In this document: one piece after another, positions 8,993 to 17,686 of the stretch
How the letters are laid out: each line of letters opens with the position of its first letter
Position numbering within the stretch: the stretch's first letter is position 1
Assembly (NCBI GenBank): GCA_029262895.1
Contig: JAJCYM010000091.1
Span: forward strand, 1 to 60,103
Direction: 5' to 3'
DNA from: Roseivirga sp.
GTDB taxonomy: Bacteria > Bacteroidota > Bacteroidia > Cytophagales > Cyclobacteriaceae
Length of the DNA stretch: 60,103 nt
Translations under genes and position numbers: made by a program
The notes under the pieces: model-generated
What the model was told of the DNA's origin: nothing
Seen by the model: the letters and a program-made list of their open reading frames with translations, nothing else
Database searches by the model: none

Positions 8993-9077
8993 TTATCCTT
9001 GTTAGGAGGGTATTCAAAACACTAAAGTTAAAAGTTAAACGCAAAAAAGTGTCATTTATTTAAAGCATTTGGATAAT

Positions 9078-9194
9078 TCATCTTGTGAACCCCTGATTTA
9101 TTGAATCCACGAATTCCTGGTATATCTGAATTGTCTGTTCTGGATCATCCTTATTCGTCCCCGTTTTGACTGCTTCCATTTCTTTGTTAAACAT
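9078..9194 (-). CDS. Possible small protein (38 residues), unrecognised
   Basis: A short open frame beginning MFNKEMEAVK and ending GFTR, rich in charged residues and glutamine, with protein-like composition. The same frame stays protein-like (AELDEI) for nine codons upstream to a TAG, so a TTG start overlapping the start of the divergent transporter gene is possible. No homology is recognised and no clear ribosome binding site is seen; it may be a chance frame. Confidence 0.2.
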   Translation of the reverse strand: MFNKEMEAVKTGTNKDDPEQTIQIYQEFVDSINQGFTR

Positions 9195-9214
9195 TATTTC
9201 ATCTAATTCGGCCA

Positions 9215-10066
9215 ATGCTTTCTAAAGGCGTGAAATATATGTTGTTGTCTACTTTTCTCTTCACATTGATGAATGTGGCGGTAAAGTATGTTCCCCATAT
9301 TCCTGCCATTGAGATTATTTTGTTCAGGTCGGTTGTTTCGTTTTTCATGTCGGGAGTTGCTCTAAAGGTGCAAAAAGTGCATCCGCTGGGGAAAAATCGT
9401 AAAGTGCTCTTGATGCGTGGCGCAGCTGGTTCCGTTGGCTTGATTTTGTTTTTTACCATCCTTCAGGAAGTTCCTTTGGCCAGTGCTGTTACCTTAATGT
9501 TCATCTCTCCAATTTTTACAGCGATCCTGGGTATTTGGATTGTTAAAGAAAAGGTGAACCCAATTCAGTGGTTATTTTTCATTTTGTCTTTTCTTGGTAT
9601 TGTTGTGATCAAAGGGTTTGATTTTAGAATCTCTCCTTTGATGGCCCTTGTGGGGCTTGGGGGTGCCTTCTTTTCGGGGATAGCCTATAACATGATACGC
9701 AAGCTTAAAACCTCAGAACATCCCTTGGTGGTTGTGTTTTACTTTCCCTTGGTTACACTGCCCATCGCAGGGATTTATTCTGCTTTCAATTGGGTGATGC
9801 CCAAAGGTTTGGATTGGCTTATTCTATTGGCAATAGGGGTGCTTACACAGTTAGCACAGTACTTTATGACCAAATCATACCAATCTGAGGAACTGGCCAA
9901 AGTTGCCCACCTCAACTTTATTGGAATACTGTATGCCCTGGTATTTGGGTATGTGCTTTTTCATGAAACTTTTAATTTTATGACATATCTTGGCATGACG
10001 TTGGTGATTGTTGGTGTGATATTGAATATTACATATAAGTCAAAACGATCTCAATTGAAGAGTTAA
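9215..10066 (+). CDS. EamA/DMT-family transporter
   Basis: 283 residues, almost entirely hydrophobic, with about ten transmembrane helices in two repeats of the EamA domain. The first begins KGVKYMLLSTFLFTLMNV and the second around residue 140 (SPLMALVGLGGAFFSGIAYN). Members export amino acids, nucleosides or other small metabolites; the substrate cannot be read from sequence. I keep the ATG at 9215 because the KGVKYMLLS segment right after it is conserved in the family. The PhzF gene begins two bases after its stop, so the two are cotranscribed. Confidence 0.9.
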   Translation: MLSKGVKYMLLSTFLFTLMNVAVKYVPHIPAIEIILFRSVVSFFMSGVALKVQKVHPLGKNRKVLLMRGAAGSVGLILFFTILQEVPLASAVTLMFISPIFTAILGIWIVKEKVNPIQWLFFILSFLGIVVIKGFDFRISPLMALVGLGGAFFSGIAYNMIRKLKTSEHPLVVVFYFPLVTLPIAGIYSAFNWVMPKGLDWLILLAIGVLTQLAQYFMTKSYQSEELAKVAHLNFIGILYALVFGYVLFHETFNFMTYLGMTLVIVGVILNITYKSKRSQLKS

Positions 10067-10068
10067 GT

Positions 10069-10863
10069 ATGAAACTTTATCAGGTAGATGCTTTTACAAA
10101 GAAGGTTTTCAGTGGAAATCCGGCTGCGGTCTGCATTGTTGACAAGGATCTTTCAGAAACAGAAATGCAAAGTATAGCTGAAGAGATGCACCTCTCTGAA
10201 ACAGCTTTTGTAAGAGTTTATGGGAAACATTGTAATCTCCGTTGGTTTACACCAAATGCAGAGGTTAGGCTCTGTGGACATGCTACCCTGGCCACGGCTT
10301 TTATTCTTTGGCAAGAGGGGTATTGGCCAAGCGAAAAGAAAATAGAATTCAGCACCTTGAGTGGGCCGCTTTTTACATCGTTAAATAAGAATGGAAGTGT
10401 TAGCATGGATTTTCCTGCTACCATTCCTGAGAAAGACGAGAGTTTTGATAAGATGCCCATGGAAGAGGAGCTAGGTGGGTTGATTAAGGAGGTGCTCAGG
10501 ATTCCGAATGAACTCATCCTGATTATGAGTGATGTCGAAAAGCTTAAGAGGGCCAAACCCAATCCGGTATTTATCGGTGAGCAAGCAAGAAATGGCGTCA
10601 TGATTTCAGGCTGGTCAGATAAAGAAGATTTTGATTTTGTATCCAGGTATTTTGCACCTAACCTGGGAATAAATGAGGATCCTGTCACCGGTTTCATGCA
10701 TACCATCTTAACACCATATTGGAGTAAAGTTACCGGGAAAACCAAATTTAATGTTCGTCAAGCCTCAGCCAGAGGAGGTAAAATGGCAACAGAATTGACG
10801 GGAGATCGGGTGATTTTAACTGGAGATGCCATTAAGGTATTTCAAACGGAGATTGATATATAA
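10069..10863 (+). CDS. PhzF-family isomerase/epimerase-like protein
   Basis: 264 residues. The N-terminus VDAFTKKVFSGNPAAVC and the segment LSETAFV carry the conserved PhzF pattern; the family's catalytic Glu lies in MHLSETAF. RWFTPNAEVRLCGHATLA and the C-terminal GINEDPVTGFMH are further hallmarks. PhzF proteins have a diaminopimelate epimerase fold. No phenazine genes are near, so this is one of the many PhzF homologues with an unknown small-molecule substrate. It forms an operon with the EamA exporter, which may share that metabolite. Confidence 0.92.
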   Translation: MKLYQVDAFTKKVFSGNPAAVCIVDKDLSETEMQSIAEEMHLSETAFVRVYGKHCNLRWFTPNAEVRLCGHATLATAFILWQEGYWPSEKKIEFSTLSGPLFTSLNKNGSVSMDFPATIPEKDESFDKMPMEEELGGLIKEVLRIPNELILIMSDVEKLKRAKPNPVFIGEQARNGVMISGWSDKEDFDFVSRYFAPNLGINEDPVTGFMHTILTPYWSKVTGKTKFNVRQASARGGKMATELTGDRVILTGDAIKVFQTEIDI

Positions 10864-10868
10864 TCCGA

Positions 10869-11060
10869 TTATGGGTTTGTTGGTACTCTGCCAGCACCTC
10901 TACAGATATCGCAAGTTTCTTTAGTCCTATTCAAAGTCCAATAACCCTTTCCTCCACATTTGCCACACCTCTTGAAATCAGAAGGTTGGAATACTCTTTT
11001 TAATAGGAAATAACCTACCATGAGAATGAGAATAAAGAAGGCAAGGCGGATGAGTCCCAT
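10869..11060 (-). CDS. Small membrane-anchored protein with DnaJ-like CxxC motifs
   Basis: A 63-residue protein. Residues 4-21 are a transmembrane helix, followed by two Cys pairs, CGKCGGKG and CDICRGAG, spaced like one zinc-binding repeat unit of the DnaJ central domain. It presumably folds around one zinc ion next to the membrane. There is no J domain. It converges with the PhzF gene (5 bp apart). Function is unknown; a redox or chaperone accessory role is only a guess. Confidence 0.75.
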   Translation of the reverse strand: MGLIRLAFFILILMVGYFLLKRVFQPSDFKRCGKCGGKGYWTLNRTKETCDICRGAGRVPTNP

Positions 11061-11129
11061 TTGGATTTTTGTCTAAAATTAAATGCCGCAGATTGCTCTG
11101 CGACACTTCTCAGGAAGGATGAACGAAAA

Positions 11130-12047
11130 TTATTTTACGTTGAACGAAAATCGTCCCATTTCATAGGTGTCAGACAAAATGATGATTTTATGCTCTCCCT
11201 TTGCAAATTCAGAACCCTTATCATATACAAAGGAGAGTTCTTGTTTGGTGTTGTCAAAGAGTATTTCCTGAACTGATGTGTAAAACTGCTCTTTTCCATC
11301 AACTTGAAAGGAGCCTGAACCTCTTGCCACATCAAATACCACATTTCCTGCCGGGTCAACAACCTGTATCATAATCTGATGACCTGCAACCGGAGCAACC
11401 TCATTGTTGGCTATATTAAATGTGACTTTTACTTTTTGCGCTTGCCTACTTCTAAAATCTCCTTCGCGCTCCTTGCCACGACTGTTGATGTTAAACACCC
11501 TCATATTCTCTGCCTGAAGCTTTGACGCCAGTGAAATTTGTTGTTGGAGTTCACGCTCTCGGTCGCTGGCTTTATTAATGGTAGCGCTCAACTGGTTTTT
11601 CTCAACCTTCAAGTCATTGTTTTCAGAAAGCAATTCCGTATTAATAACTTTTAACTGCTCTATTTCCACATCCTTAGCCACCAAAAGTTGCTCATAGCCA
11701 GTGACTTTGCGGTCGAGTCTTTGAATCAAGGCCTTGTTGGCCCTTCTGGTTCTTTGGAGTTGATCCCTTTGTGAAATAATAGAGTCTTTCAAGTGAACCA
11801 GGGAGTCAATATTGCCACCTAAATCCGCAATCTCAGTAATTCGATCACTGAGTTCAATGCCGATACTGTCGAGCTTTGAGGTTAATTCGAACTTTGTAGT
11901 ATCAAATTCGGCCTGCAGCTCTGCTTTGGCCTGGCTATCAGAATAAATCTTATATGCGCCACCGGCCGCCAAAATGATAATGACCGCGATTAAAACAATT
12001 CTTATTTTATCTTTTGACTTAGATTTCGGTTGTTCACTTCCGTCCAT
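11130..12047 (-). CDS. Membrane-anchored coiled-coil protein, function unknown
   Basis: 305 residues in three parts: a short basic cytoplasmic tail (SKSKDKIR), one transmembrane helix at about residues 17-35, a long heptad-rich coiled coil at about 40-190 (for example ELLSENNDLKVEKNQL), and a beta-rich C-terminal domain from about 205 (VKVTFNIANNEVAPVAG) to the end. The C-terminal domain should face the periplasm. I recognise no named family. It stands alone between the small zinc protein gene and a divergent methyltransferase gene. Confidence 0.8.
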   Translation of the reverse strand: MDGSEQPKSKSKDKIRIVLIAVIIILAAGGAYKIYSDSQAKAELQAEFDTTKFELTSKLDSIGIELSDRITEIADLGGNIDSLVHLKDSIISQRDQLQRTRRANKALIQRLDRKVTGYEQLLVAKDVEIEQLKVINTELLSENNDLKVEKNQLSATINKASDRERELQQQISLASKLQAENMRVFNINSRGKEREGDFRSRQAQKVKVTFNIANNEVAPVAGHQIMIQVVDPAGNVVFDVARGSGSFQVDGKEQFYTSVQEILFDNTKQELSFVYDKGSEFAKGEHKIIILSDTYEMGRFSFNVK

Positions 12048-12156
12048 TCTACTAACTATTTAGTTGAATTCTATTTATTTAACGCCTACGGCATAATTTA
12101 TTGGGCGAAGTACTAAAAACTTTTTTAAATATGCCAGTGAATAGGAAGCAAGCATT

Positions 12157-12744
12157 TTGGAATTGAAACTAGATCAAAACTATTGGAGCGAGAGATATGA
12201 AACTGGCCGGTTAGGCTGGGATATAGGTTATGTTTCCACCCCACTGAAGGAATACATTGATCAGCTTGAGGATAAGACAATTAAAATACTTGTTCCGGGC
12301 GCGGGTAACTCCTATGAAGCAGAGTATTTATGGAACTGCGGATTCATGAATACCCATGTTCTTGATATTTCAAGTGAACCATTGGAAAACTTAAAAGAGA
12401 GGGTACCAGAGTTTCCTCCAGGGCAATTGCATTGTAAGGACTTCTTCGATTTTCATGGTGAGTTTGACCTGATACTAGAGCAAACCTTTTTCTCGGCCCT
12501 TGACCCGAGTTTGAGGAAAGAATACGCCATACAAATGCTGAGCTTACTGAAACCCAAGGGAAGGTTGGCGGGCTTATTGTTCAATATTCCCCTTTTTGAT
12601 GACCATCCACCTTTTGGTGGAAATAAGGAGGCGTATCAGCTGCTATTTCAATCTCACTTTGAGATTGAAATACTTGAAAAGGCTTATAACTCCATCCCGG
12701 AGCGAGCTGGATCGGAGGTCTTTATTAAATTCAGAAAGGCTTAA
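12157..12744 (+). CDS. Class I SAM methyltransferase, thiopurine S-methyltransferase (TPMT) type
   Basis: 195 residues. The N-terminus (WSERYETGRLGWDIGYVSTPL) is the TPMT-family signature and ILVPGAGNSYEAEYL is the SAM-binding motif I; EQTFFSALDP follows. The family methylates thiols, selenium or tellurium compounds; the natural substrate here is unknown. No ATG is in frame near the conserved start, so a TTG at 12157 is used, with AGGAAG eight bases upstream. Its last four bases overlap the convergent methyltransferase gene. Confidence 0.85.
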   Translation: MELKLDQNYWSERYETGRLGWDIGYVSTPLKEYIDQLEDKTIKILVPGAGNSYEAEYLWNCGFMNTHVLDISSEPLENLKERVPEFPPGQLHCKDFFDFHGEFDLILEQTFFSALDPSLRKEYAIQMLSLLKPKGRLAGLLFNIPLFDDHPPFGGNKEAYQLLFQSHFEIEILEKAYNSIPERAGSEVFIKFRKA

Positions 12745-13514
12745 TACTTAAGAATCAAATCCGTTTTAGGAAAGACGGTTTTAAAAAACAAGATTCCAGC
12801 TTCATAAAGATCAATCGAGATGGTTACTTCTTTTTGCCTTTTGATTTCTGTCCATGCCAGATTCATTTCTTTGGACCAATGAATATCATCAATCACAACA
12901 ATGGAATCGGGGTGGAGCTTGGGAAGGAATTGCTGAAAATAGTTTGTTGTTGCCTCGTACCGATGGTTGGCATCTATATAAACAAAATCAATCTCGTTGG
13001 TCTTCGCTAGAAATGTTGTCAAGGTGTCATCGATGTTGCCTTGAATTAAGGTGATGTTACTGGCCTTCTGCTCTTCAAAATTATTGAGTGCCTGCTGAGC
13101 GATAGCCTCTGATCCTTCAAAAGTAAAGATATTGGCATTTTTATTGGCTCTGCTCAGATAGAGCGTGTTTAGGCCGAGAGAGGTCCCCAGCTCAACAATT
13201 GAAGTTGGTTGATGTTGCTGTATCAACTTGAAGAGGAGTTGAGAGAATCGCGGTGGGGTGGAGGCATGCCTGGCGATTTGGCGAATACTGCGTTTATTAG
13301 ATTTAGTCTTCCTGGAGCCAGCACCAAGGTCATTAATATCGAGAATTTGGTGGCTAGAAAGCATACGTTTTCGGAGCTGTTCTATTTCTATTTGGACAGA
13401 AGTACTGTCCCGTTTAATTACTTTCTGATAAAATTCGAAGAGGAAAGGAGAATGTAGGGAGTGATCGTTTACAGCATGGAACCAATAGCGGATATAGGCC
13501 AGAATTTGGTGCAA
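12741..13514 (-). CDS. Class I SAM-dependent O-methyltransferase-like protein
   Basis: 257 residues. The SAM-binding motif is in IVELGTSLGLNTLYLS, the acidic ribose-binding end in IFTFEGSE, and DFVYIDANHRYEAT gives the metal-site-like DANH segment of the catechol O-methyltransferase group. The N-terminal 80 residues (NDHSLHSPFLFEFY) are characteristic of a Bacteroidota subgroup annotated only as methyltransferase. Substrate unknown. It begins five bases after the apaG stop, so it is the second gene of an apaG operon. Confidence 0.85.
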   Translation of the reverse strand: MHQILAYIRYWFHAVNDHSLHSPFLFEFYQKVIKRDSTSVQIEIEQLRKRMLSSHQILDINDLGAGSRKTKSNKRSIRQIARHASTPPRFSQLLFKLIQQHQPTSIVELGTSLGLNTLYLSRANKNANIFTFEGSEAIAQQALNNFEEQKASNITLIQGNIDDTLTTFLAKTNEIDFVYIDANHRYEATTNYFQQFLPKLHPDSIVVIDDIHWSKEMNLAWTEIKRQKEVTISIDLYEAGILFFKTVFPKTDLILKY

Positions 13515-13519
13515 AAGAG

Positions 13520-13906
13520 CTAATTAAGAATGTAAGGTACGATCATAGAGAATTCAGGAATGATCACCTCAAAGTGTTTGCCATCCACGATTTTCTCCAT
13601 GATATAAACACCATGCATTTTGCCCATTCCAGAGCGAAGATTACAGCCAGATACATATTGATGTGTTTCGCCTGGTTCAAGCACAGGTTGTTGTCCAACC
13701 ACACCATCTCCTTCCACCTCTCGCACGCTATTGTTTGCGTCATGTATGAACCAATGTCTGCGCTGCAATTTCACAGTATGGTCCCCGTGATTTTCAATGG
13801 TAATTCTGTAAGTGAAAACATAGTGCATCTGAGTCGGACTGGAATACTCCGGTTGGTAGTTGGTTTCTACACTTACTTTAACCCCTTCTGTGATGGCTGT
13901 TACCAT
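13520..13906 (-). CDS. apaG: ApaG domain protein
   Basis: 128 residues forming the single fibronectin-III-like ApaG domain. Visible marks are RITIENHGDHTVKLQRRHWFI, the glycine-rich GDGVVGQQPVLEPGE and SGMGKMHGVY. The protein has been tied to cobalt resistance and magnesium efflux genetically, but its biochemistry is not settled. Length is normal. It is followed closely by a methyltransferase gene and stands divergent to ung. Confidence 0.93.
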   Translation of the reverse strand: MVTAITEGVKVSVETNYQPEYSSPTQMHYVFTYRITIENHGDHTVKLQRRHWFIHDANNSVREVEGDGVVGQQPVLEPGETHQYVSGCNLRSGMGKMHGVYIMEKIVDGKHFEVIIPEFSMIVPYILN

Positions 13907-13982
13907 GCTTTTTTTAAATTCACTTCAGTGATTTAAAGTTATAGATTAGTTTTATAAATGCTAATTCAGAAATAAAAAATCG

Positions 13983-14645
13983 ATGGCAGTAAAAATAGAG
14001 GAGAGTTGGAAGAAAGTGCTCCAAGAGGAATTTGAAAAAGAGTATTTTGTTAAACTCATTGACTTTGTAAAAAAGGAATATGCATCGCAGCAGATTTTTC
14101 CTCCTGGCAAAGAGATTTTTAGGGCATTTGATAAATGTGGATTTGATAATGTGAAGGTTGTGATCCTTGGTCAGGATCCATATCATGGCCCAGGGCAAGC
14201 TAATGGTCTTTGTTTTTCTGTCAGAGACGGTATTCCCACTCCGCCTTCATTGGTGAATATTTTCAAGGAGATTAATAAAGACTTGGGAAAAGAAATACCG
14301 GCTGGCGGTAGTTTAGACAGGTGGGCCGATCAAGGGGTGCTTCTCCTAAATGCGACATTGACGGTAAGGGCCCATCAAGCCGGATCGCATCAAAACAAGG
14401 GATGGGAGCAGTTTACCGATGCAGTAATTGCGAAATTGGCGAAAGAAAGGACGGGTATAGTTTATTTTCTTTGGGGCTCTTATGCACAAAAAAAGGGGAG
14501 TATTATTAACTCAGAGTCTAATCTTATTTTAAAATCACCCCATCCCTCACCGTTGTCTGCACACAGAGGATTTTTTGGTAATGGACATTTTACCAAGGCC
14601 AATAATTACCTGAAAAGTCAGGGCCATGAAGAAATTGATTGGTAG
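13983..14645 (+). CDS. ung: Uracil-DNA glycosylase, family 1
   Basis: 220 residues. The catalytic water-activating motif GQDPYHGPGQANGLCFSV places the key Asp at D65, and the C-terminal HPSPLSAHRGFFG motif provides the catalytic His and DNA-intercalation loop. It removes uracil from DNA in base-excision repair. Length is that of the bacterial enzyme and all key residues are present. It stands alone between apaG and dapB. Confidence 0.97.
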   Translation: MAVKIEESWKKVLQEEFEKEYFVKLIDFVKKEYASQQIFPPGKEIFRAFDKCGFDNVKVVILGQDPYHGPGQANGLCFSVRDGIPTPPSLVNIFKEINKDLGKEIPAGGSLDRWADQGVLLLNATLTVRAHQAGSHQNKGWEQFTDAVIAKLAKERTGIVYFLWGSYAQKKGSIINSESNLILKSPHPSPLSAHRGFFGNGHFTKANNYLKSQGHEEIDW

Positions 14646-14687
14646 TCAAGGTTTGCCTATGGGATGAGACCATTTTTTAAACCCGGG

Positions 14688-15404
14688 TTATACCTCCAAA
14701 AAATCCTTCATAGACAACACTCCCTTTTTATCCTTTATCCATTCCGCTACTGCCAGTGCCCCAGAGGCAAATCCCAGTCTGGAATGGGCCGTGTGCTTGA
14801 TTTCAATTGCATCAATATCCGAATCATACTTAATTATGTGAGTGCCGGGAGTTGGGTCAACCCGTTGAGATTCTATAGGTACTTCATCAGGCGTTGCAGT
14901 TTGGCCTTCAGTCCACTTCGATACGCTATCAAGTTGTTGAATCAAACCCTCAGCTAGGGTAATAGCAGTGCCGCTTGGCGCGTCTAGTTTTTGGGTATGA
15001 TGAACTTCTTTAATAGAAGGCTTATAAGTCGCGTGTTTATTCAACATTTCGGCTAGCACTTCATTTAGTTTAAAGAAGATATTGACACCAATGCTGAAAT
15101 TAGAGGCAAATAGGTAAGTTCCGTTTTTTGAGAGGCAATACTCGTCAATTTCAGACTTTAGGTGTGACCAACCCGTGGTGCCTACTACTACCGGTAGCTG
15201 TCGGTCCAGGCACCATTTGATATTGTCTATTACGGAATTAGGATTGGAAAATTCGATGGCCACATCAATGGTGGTTGAATCAATGTCATTCAATTTATTG
15301 AGATTGCTTGACTGTATTTTCTCAACAATATGGTGCCCCTTTTCCAAGGCCAAACCTTCGATGATTTGCCCCATTTTACCATATCCTAAAAGCAGAATGT
15401 TCAT
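14688..15404 (-). CDS. dapB: 4-hydroxy-tetrahydrodipicolinate reductase
   Basis: 238 residues. NAD(P) is bound by GYGKMG at residues 7-12; VVGTTGW and the catalytic HHTQKLDAPSGTA motif are present. It reduces the product of DapA in the lysine/diaminopimelate pathway, feeding peptidoglycan. It is slightly short, as usual in Bacteroidota. The start overlaps the DUF5683 gene by four bases, placing it last in the visible UPF0173-parAB operon. Its stop TAA opens the palindrome TAACCCGGGTTT. Confidence 0.96.
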   Translation of the reverse strand: MNILLLGYGKMGQIIEGLALEKGHHIVEKIQSSNLNKLNDIDSTTIDVAIEFSNPNSVIDNIKWCLDRQLPVVVGTTGWSHLKSEIDEYCLSKNGTYLFASNFSIGVNIFFKLNEVLAEMLNKHATYKPSIKEVHHTQKLDAPSGTAITLAEGLIQQLDSVSKWTEGQTATPDEVPIESQRVDPTPGTHIIKYDSDIDAIEIKHTAHSRLGFASGALAVAEWIKDKKGVLSMKDFLEV

Positions 15405-15994
15405 TTGCTAATCGAGAAAGTCAATCCAACTCCAATATATGCAGCTCCATTTGAAATGACACCAATCTTGGGTTTAAGATTCAAAGCCAGATTGTCATCA
15501 ACATTAAAGCCTTTGAGATGAGCATCAATGGTAGCTTCTATAATATTGAGGGCATAAATGCCGAGGGTGGTAAGATAAACCAGGTCACGGTTTTCACGCC
15601 ATTGGTCAGCTTGCCTCCTGGCAACTCGCAATTGGTTTTGTTGGGTAGCCGTCAAAGCTTGCATTTCCTGAATCAGAAGAAGTGCTTCAGCTTCTTCTTT
15701 AAAAAGTTTGAATTGTCTGTTGTTGAAGCCAATGAAATAGGCTGACACCCCAAAACCAGCATAAAGTATAGGTACTTTCCACCAGCTGTCATTATAAATT
15801 TGACCTAAGCCTGGCAGGATTGCGGATCTTTTGGAAGCTATTCTGGGATCATAGACCTTTTGACTTTTGGTGACCTTAGGGGTATCTCCTAAGACCTGAA
15901 CGTCTTTGGCCTTTGAACGTTCGGTACCCTGCGCATTCACATTGAATACACCTCCAAAAAAAATCAATAAGGCCAGAATTAATGCCCTGAGCAT
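15401..15994 (-). CDS. DUF5683-domain membrane protein
   Basis: 197 residues with a signal peptide-like N-terminus (MLRALILALLIFFGGVFNVNAQ). The family mark is the RSAILPGLGQIYNDSWWKVP segment followed by a hydrophobic stretch, with a second one near the C-terminus (IYALNIIEATIDAHL). Function is unknown. In Bacteroidota this family is regularly found between parB and dapB, as here: two bases separate it from parB and it overlaps dapB by four. Confidence 0.88.
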   Translation of the reverse strand: MLRALILALLIFFGGVFNVNAQGTERSKAKDVQVLGDTPKVTKSQKVYDPRIASKRSAILPGLGQIYNDSWWKVPILYAGFGVSAYFIGFNNRQFKLFKEEAEALLLIQEMQALTATQQNQLRVARRQADQWRENRDLVYLTTLGIYALNIIEATIDAHLKGFNVDDNLALNLKPKIGVISNGAAYIGVGLTFSISK

Positions 15995-15996
15995 TG

Positions 15997-16902
15997 TTAC
16001 ATTTCAATAATCTCCAATATGCGATTCAGGTCTTCGGTTGAAACAAAAGGGATTTTAATTTCACCTCTAAATTGACCATCCGCTTTTAGGTTTACCCTGG
16101 TTCCAAAATGTGAAGATAGCTTTTGTTGAACTTGTTGAATCTCATATTTCCTCTGAGAATTGCTTTCAATCTTTTTGGACTTGGGTTTTACCTCAGACGG
16201 ATGCATCAAATCCCGTACCAACTGTTCCACTTTTCTAACGGAGAGGTCTTCTTTTATGACAGACTTATAGATGCTCAGCTGTTTTTCAACATCTTCGACA
16301 TTAATAAGTGCCCTGGCATGACCCATTGAAATCTTCTTATCTCTAAGCCCTGCCTGAATATCAGGGGGAAGCTTGAGCAAACGCAGATAATTATTGACTG
16401 TAGTACGATTTTTACCTACCCGACCACCAAGTTCTTCTTGCTTTAAATCACAATCACTGAGAAGGCGTTGATAGCTCAATGCTACTTCAATGGCATTAAG
16501 ATTCTCTCTTTGGATATTTTCGATCAGGGCCATTTCCAGCATCTGCTGGTCGTCTGCCATACGTACATAGGCGGGTATTTCGTCTAAACCAGCCATTTTG
16601 GAGGCTTGATATCTTCGCTCTCCAGAGATGAGTTGATACTCATCTTTATTCATTTTCCTAACCGTTATTGGCTGGATGATCCCCTGAATCTTAATGGATT
16701 CAGCAAGCTCTTCAAGTGCCACTCTATCAAAGTGGGTTCTGGGTTGATATGGATTTACCTGGATTTGATCTAAAGGAATATTCGCCATTGCACCAGCAAC
16801 GGGGCCGCGTTGAAGGTCGTCTTGTAGATTGGTATTCGAATCTTCCAAAAGAGCTCCCAATCCTCTACCCAATGCTTTCTTTCTGGAAGTTTTAGCCGCC
16901 AT
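15997..16902 (-). CDS. parB: Chromosome-partitioning protein ParB
   Basis: 301 residues. The N-terminal Lys-Ala-Leu-Gly-Arg-Gly-Leu-Gly-Ala segment is the ParA-stimulating peptide, the CTPase/parS-binding part contains YQPRTHFD and ISGERRYQASKMAG, a helix-turn-helix follows (GGRVGKNRTTVNNYLRLL), and the C-terminal dimerisation domain ends the protein. It loads on parS sites and spreads as a CTP-dependent clamp. parA lies 10 bp upstream. I found no parS-like palindrome in the window. Confidence 0.96.
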   Translation of the reverse strand: MAAKTSRKKALGRGLGALLEDSNTNLQDDLQRGPVAGAMANIPLDQIQVNPYQPRTHFDRVALEELAESIKIQGIIQPITVRKMNKDEYQLISGERRYQASKMAGLDEIPAYVRMADDQQMLEMALIENIQRENLNAIEVALSYQRLLSDCDLKQEELGGRVGKNRTTVNNYLRLLKLPPDIQAGLRDKKISMGHARALINVEDVEKQLSIYKSVIKEDLSVRKVEQLVRDLMHPSEVKPKSKKIESNSQRKYEIQQVQQKLSSHFGTRVNLKADGQFRGEIKIPFVSTEDLNRILEIIEM

Positions 16903-16912
16903 TTGTTTAATA

Positions 16913-17680
16913 TTAATCGTTTAATTTCTCAACAATCTCTTTGGCAAGATTCAAGTAAGCCAAAGTACCTTTACTGTCAGCATCATGAACAATCGATGGA
17001 ACACCAAAGCCAGGAGATTCGCTGAGCTTGACATTTCTAGGGATTATGGTTTCAAAAACCATCTGTTTGAAATGAGTTTGAACCTCTTCAACCACAGAAT
17101 TAGATAAACGCAACCTGACATCATACATCGTCAAAAGAATGCCTTCAATTTCCAAGTTCTCATTGAGGCGTTTTTGTATGATAGTAATGGTATTCAAAAG
17201 CTTACCAAGTCCTTCCAGGGCAAAGTATTCACACTGCACAGGGATAATCACTGAATCTGCAGCGGTCAAAGAATTGATTGTGATTAGTCCCAAAGAGGGC
17301 GCGCAATCAATAATCACAAAATCATAGTCGTCTTTAACCTTGCGGAGCACTTCCTTCATTTTTTCCTCCCTTTTTGGAAGGTTAACCATCTCAATTTCGG
17401 CACCTACCAAATTGATGTGGGAAGGTAGAAGTTTAAGATAGCTCATATCCGTATCCAGAATGCAGTCTGCAATGTCGGCTTTGCCTACCATACATTCATA
17501 AATGCTGTTTTCGATACTCTTCGGATTTTGACCTAAACCTGATGTGGTATTGGCTTGAGGATCCGCATCGACTACGAGCGTCTTATATTCCATCACCGCC
17601 AAACTTGCGGAGAGATTCATCGCAGTAGTAGTTTTTCCTACACCACCCTTTTGGTTTGCTATGGCTATTATTTTACCCAT
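16913..17680 (-). CDS. parA: Chromosome-partitioning ATPase ParA
   Basis: 255 residues. The deviant Walker A motif KGGVGKTT spans residues 11-18, Walker A' is VVDADPQAN and Walker B is [11 protein letters not shown]. It is the short, Soj-type form without an N-terminal DNA-binding domain. With ParB it segregates the chromosome origin. It is the second gene of an operon beginning with the UPF0173 gene, six bases upstream. Confidence 0.96.
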   Translation of the reverse strand: MGKIIAIANQKGGVGKTTTAMNLSASLAVMEYKTLVVDADPQANTTSGLGQNPKSIENSIYECMVGKADIADCILDTDMSYLKLLPSHINLVGAEIEMVNLPKREEKMKEVLRKVKDDYDFVIIDCAPSLGLITINSLTAADSVIIPVQCEYFALEGLGKLLNTITIIQKRLNENLEIEGILLTMYDVRLRLSNSVVEEVQTHFKQMVFETIIPRNVKLSESPGFGVPSIVHDADSKGTLAYLNLAKEIVEKLND

Positions 17681-17686
17681 TCAGAG

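Noticed and set aside
10218-10745. Open frame of 175 codons opposite the PhzF gene
   Set aside because: The PhzF frame has full family motifs; the antisense translation is low in charged residues and shows no domain.
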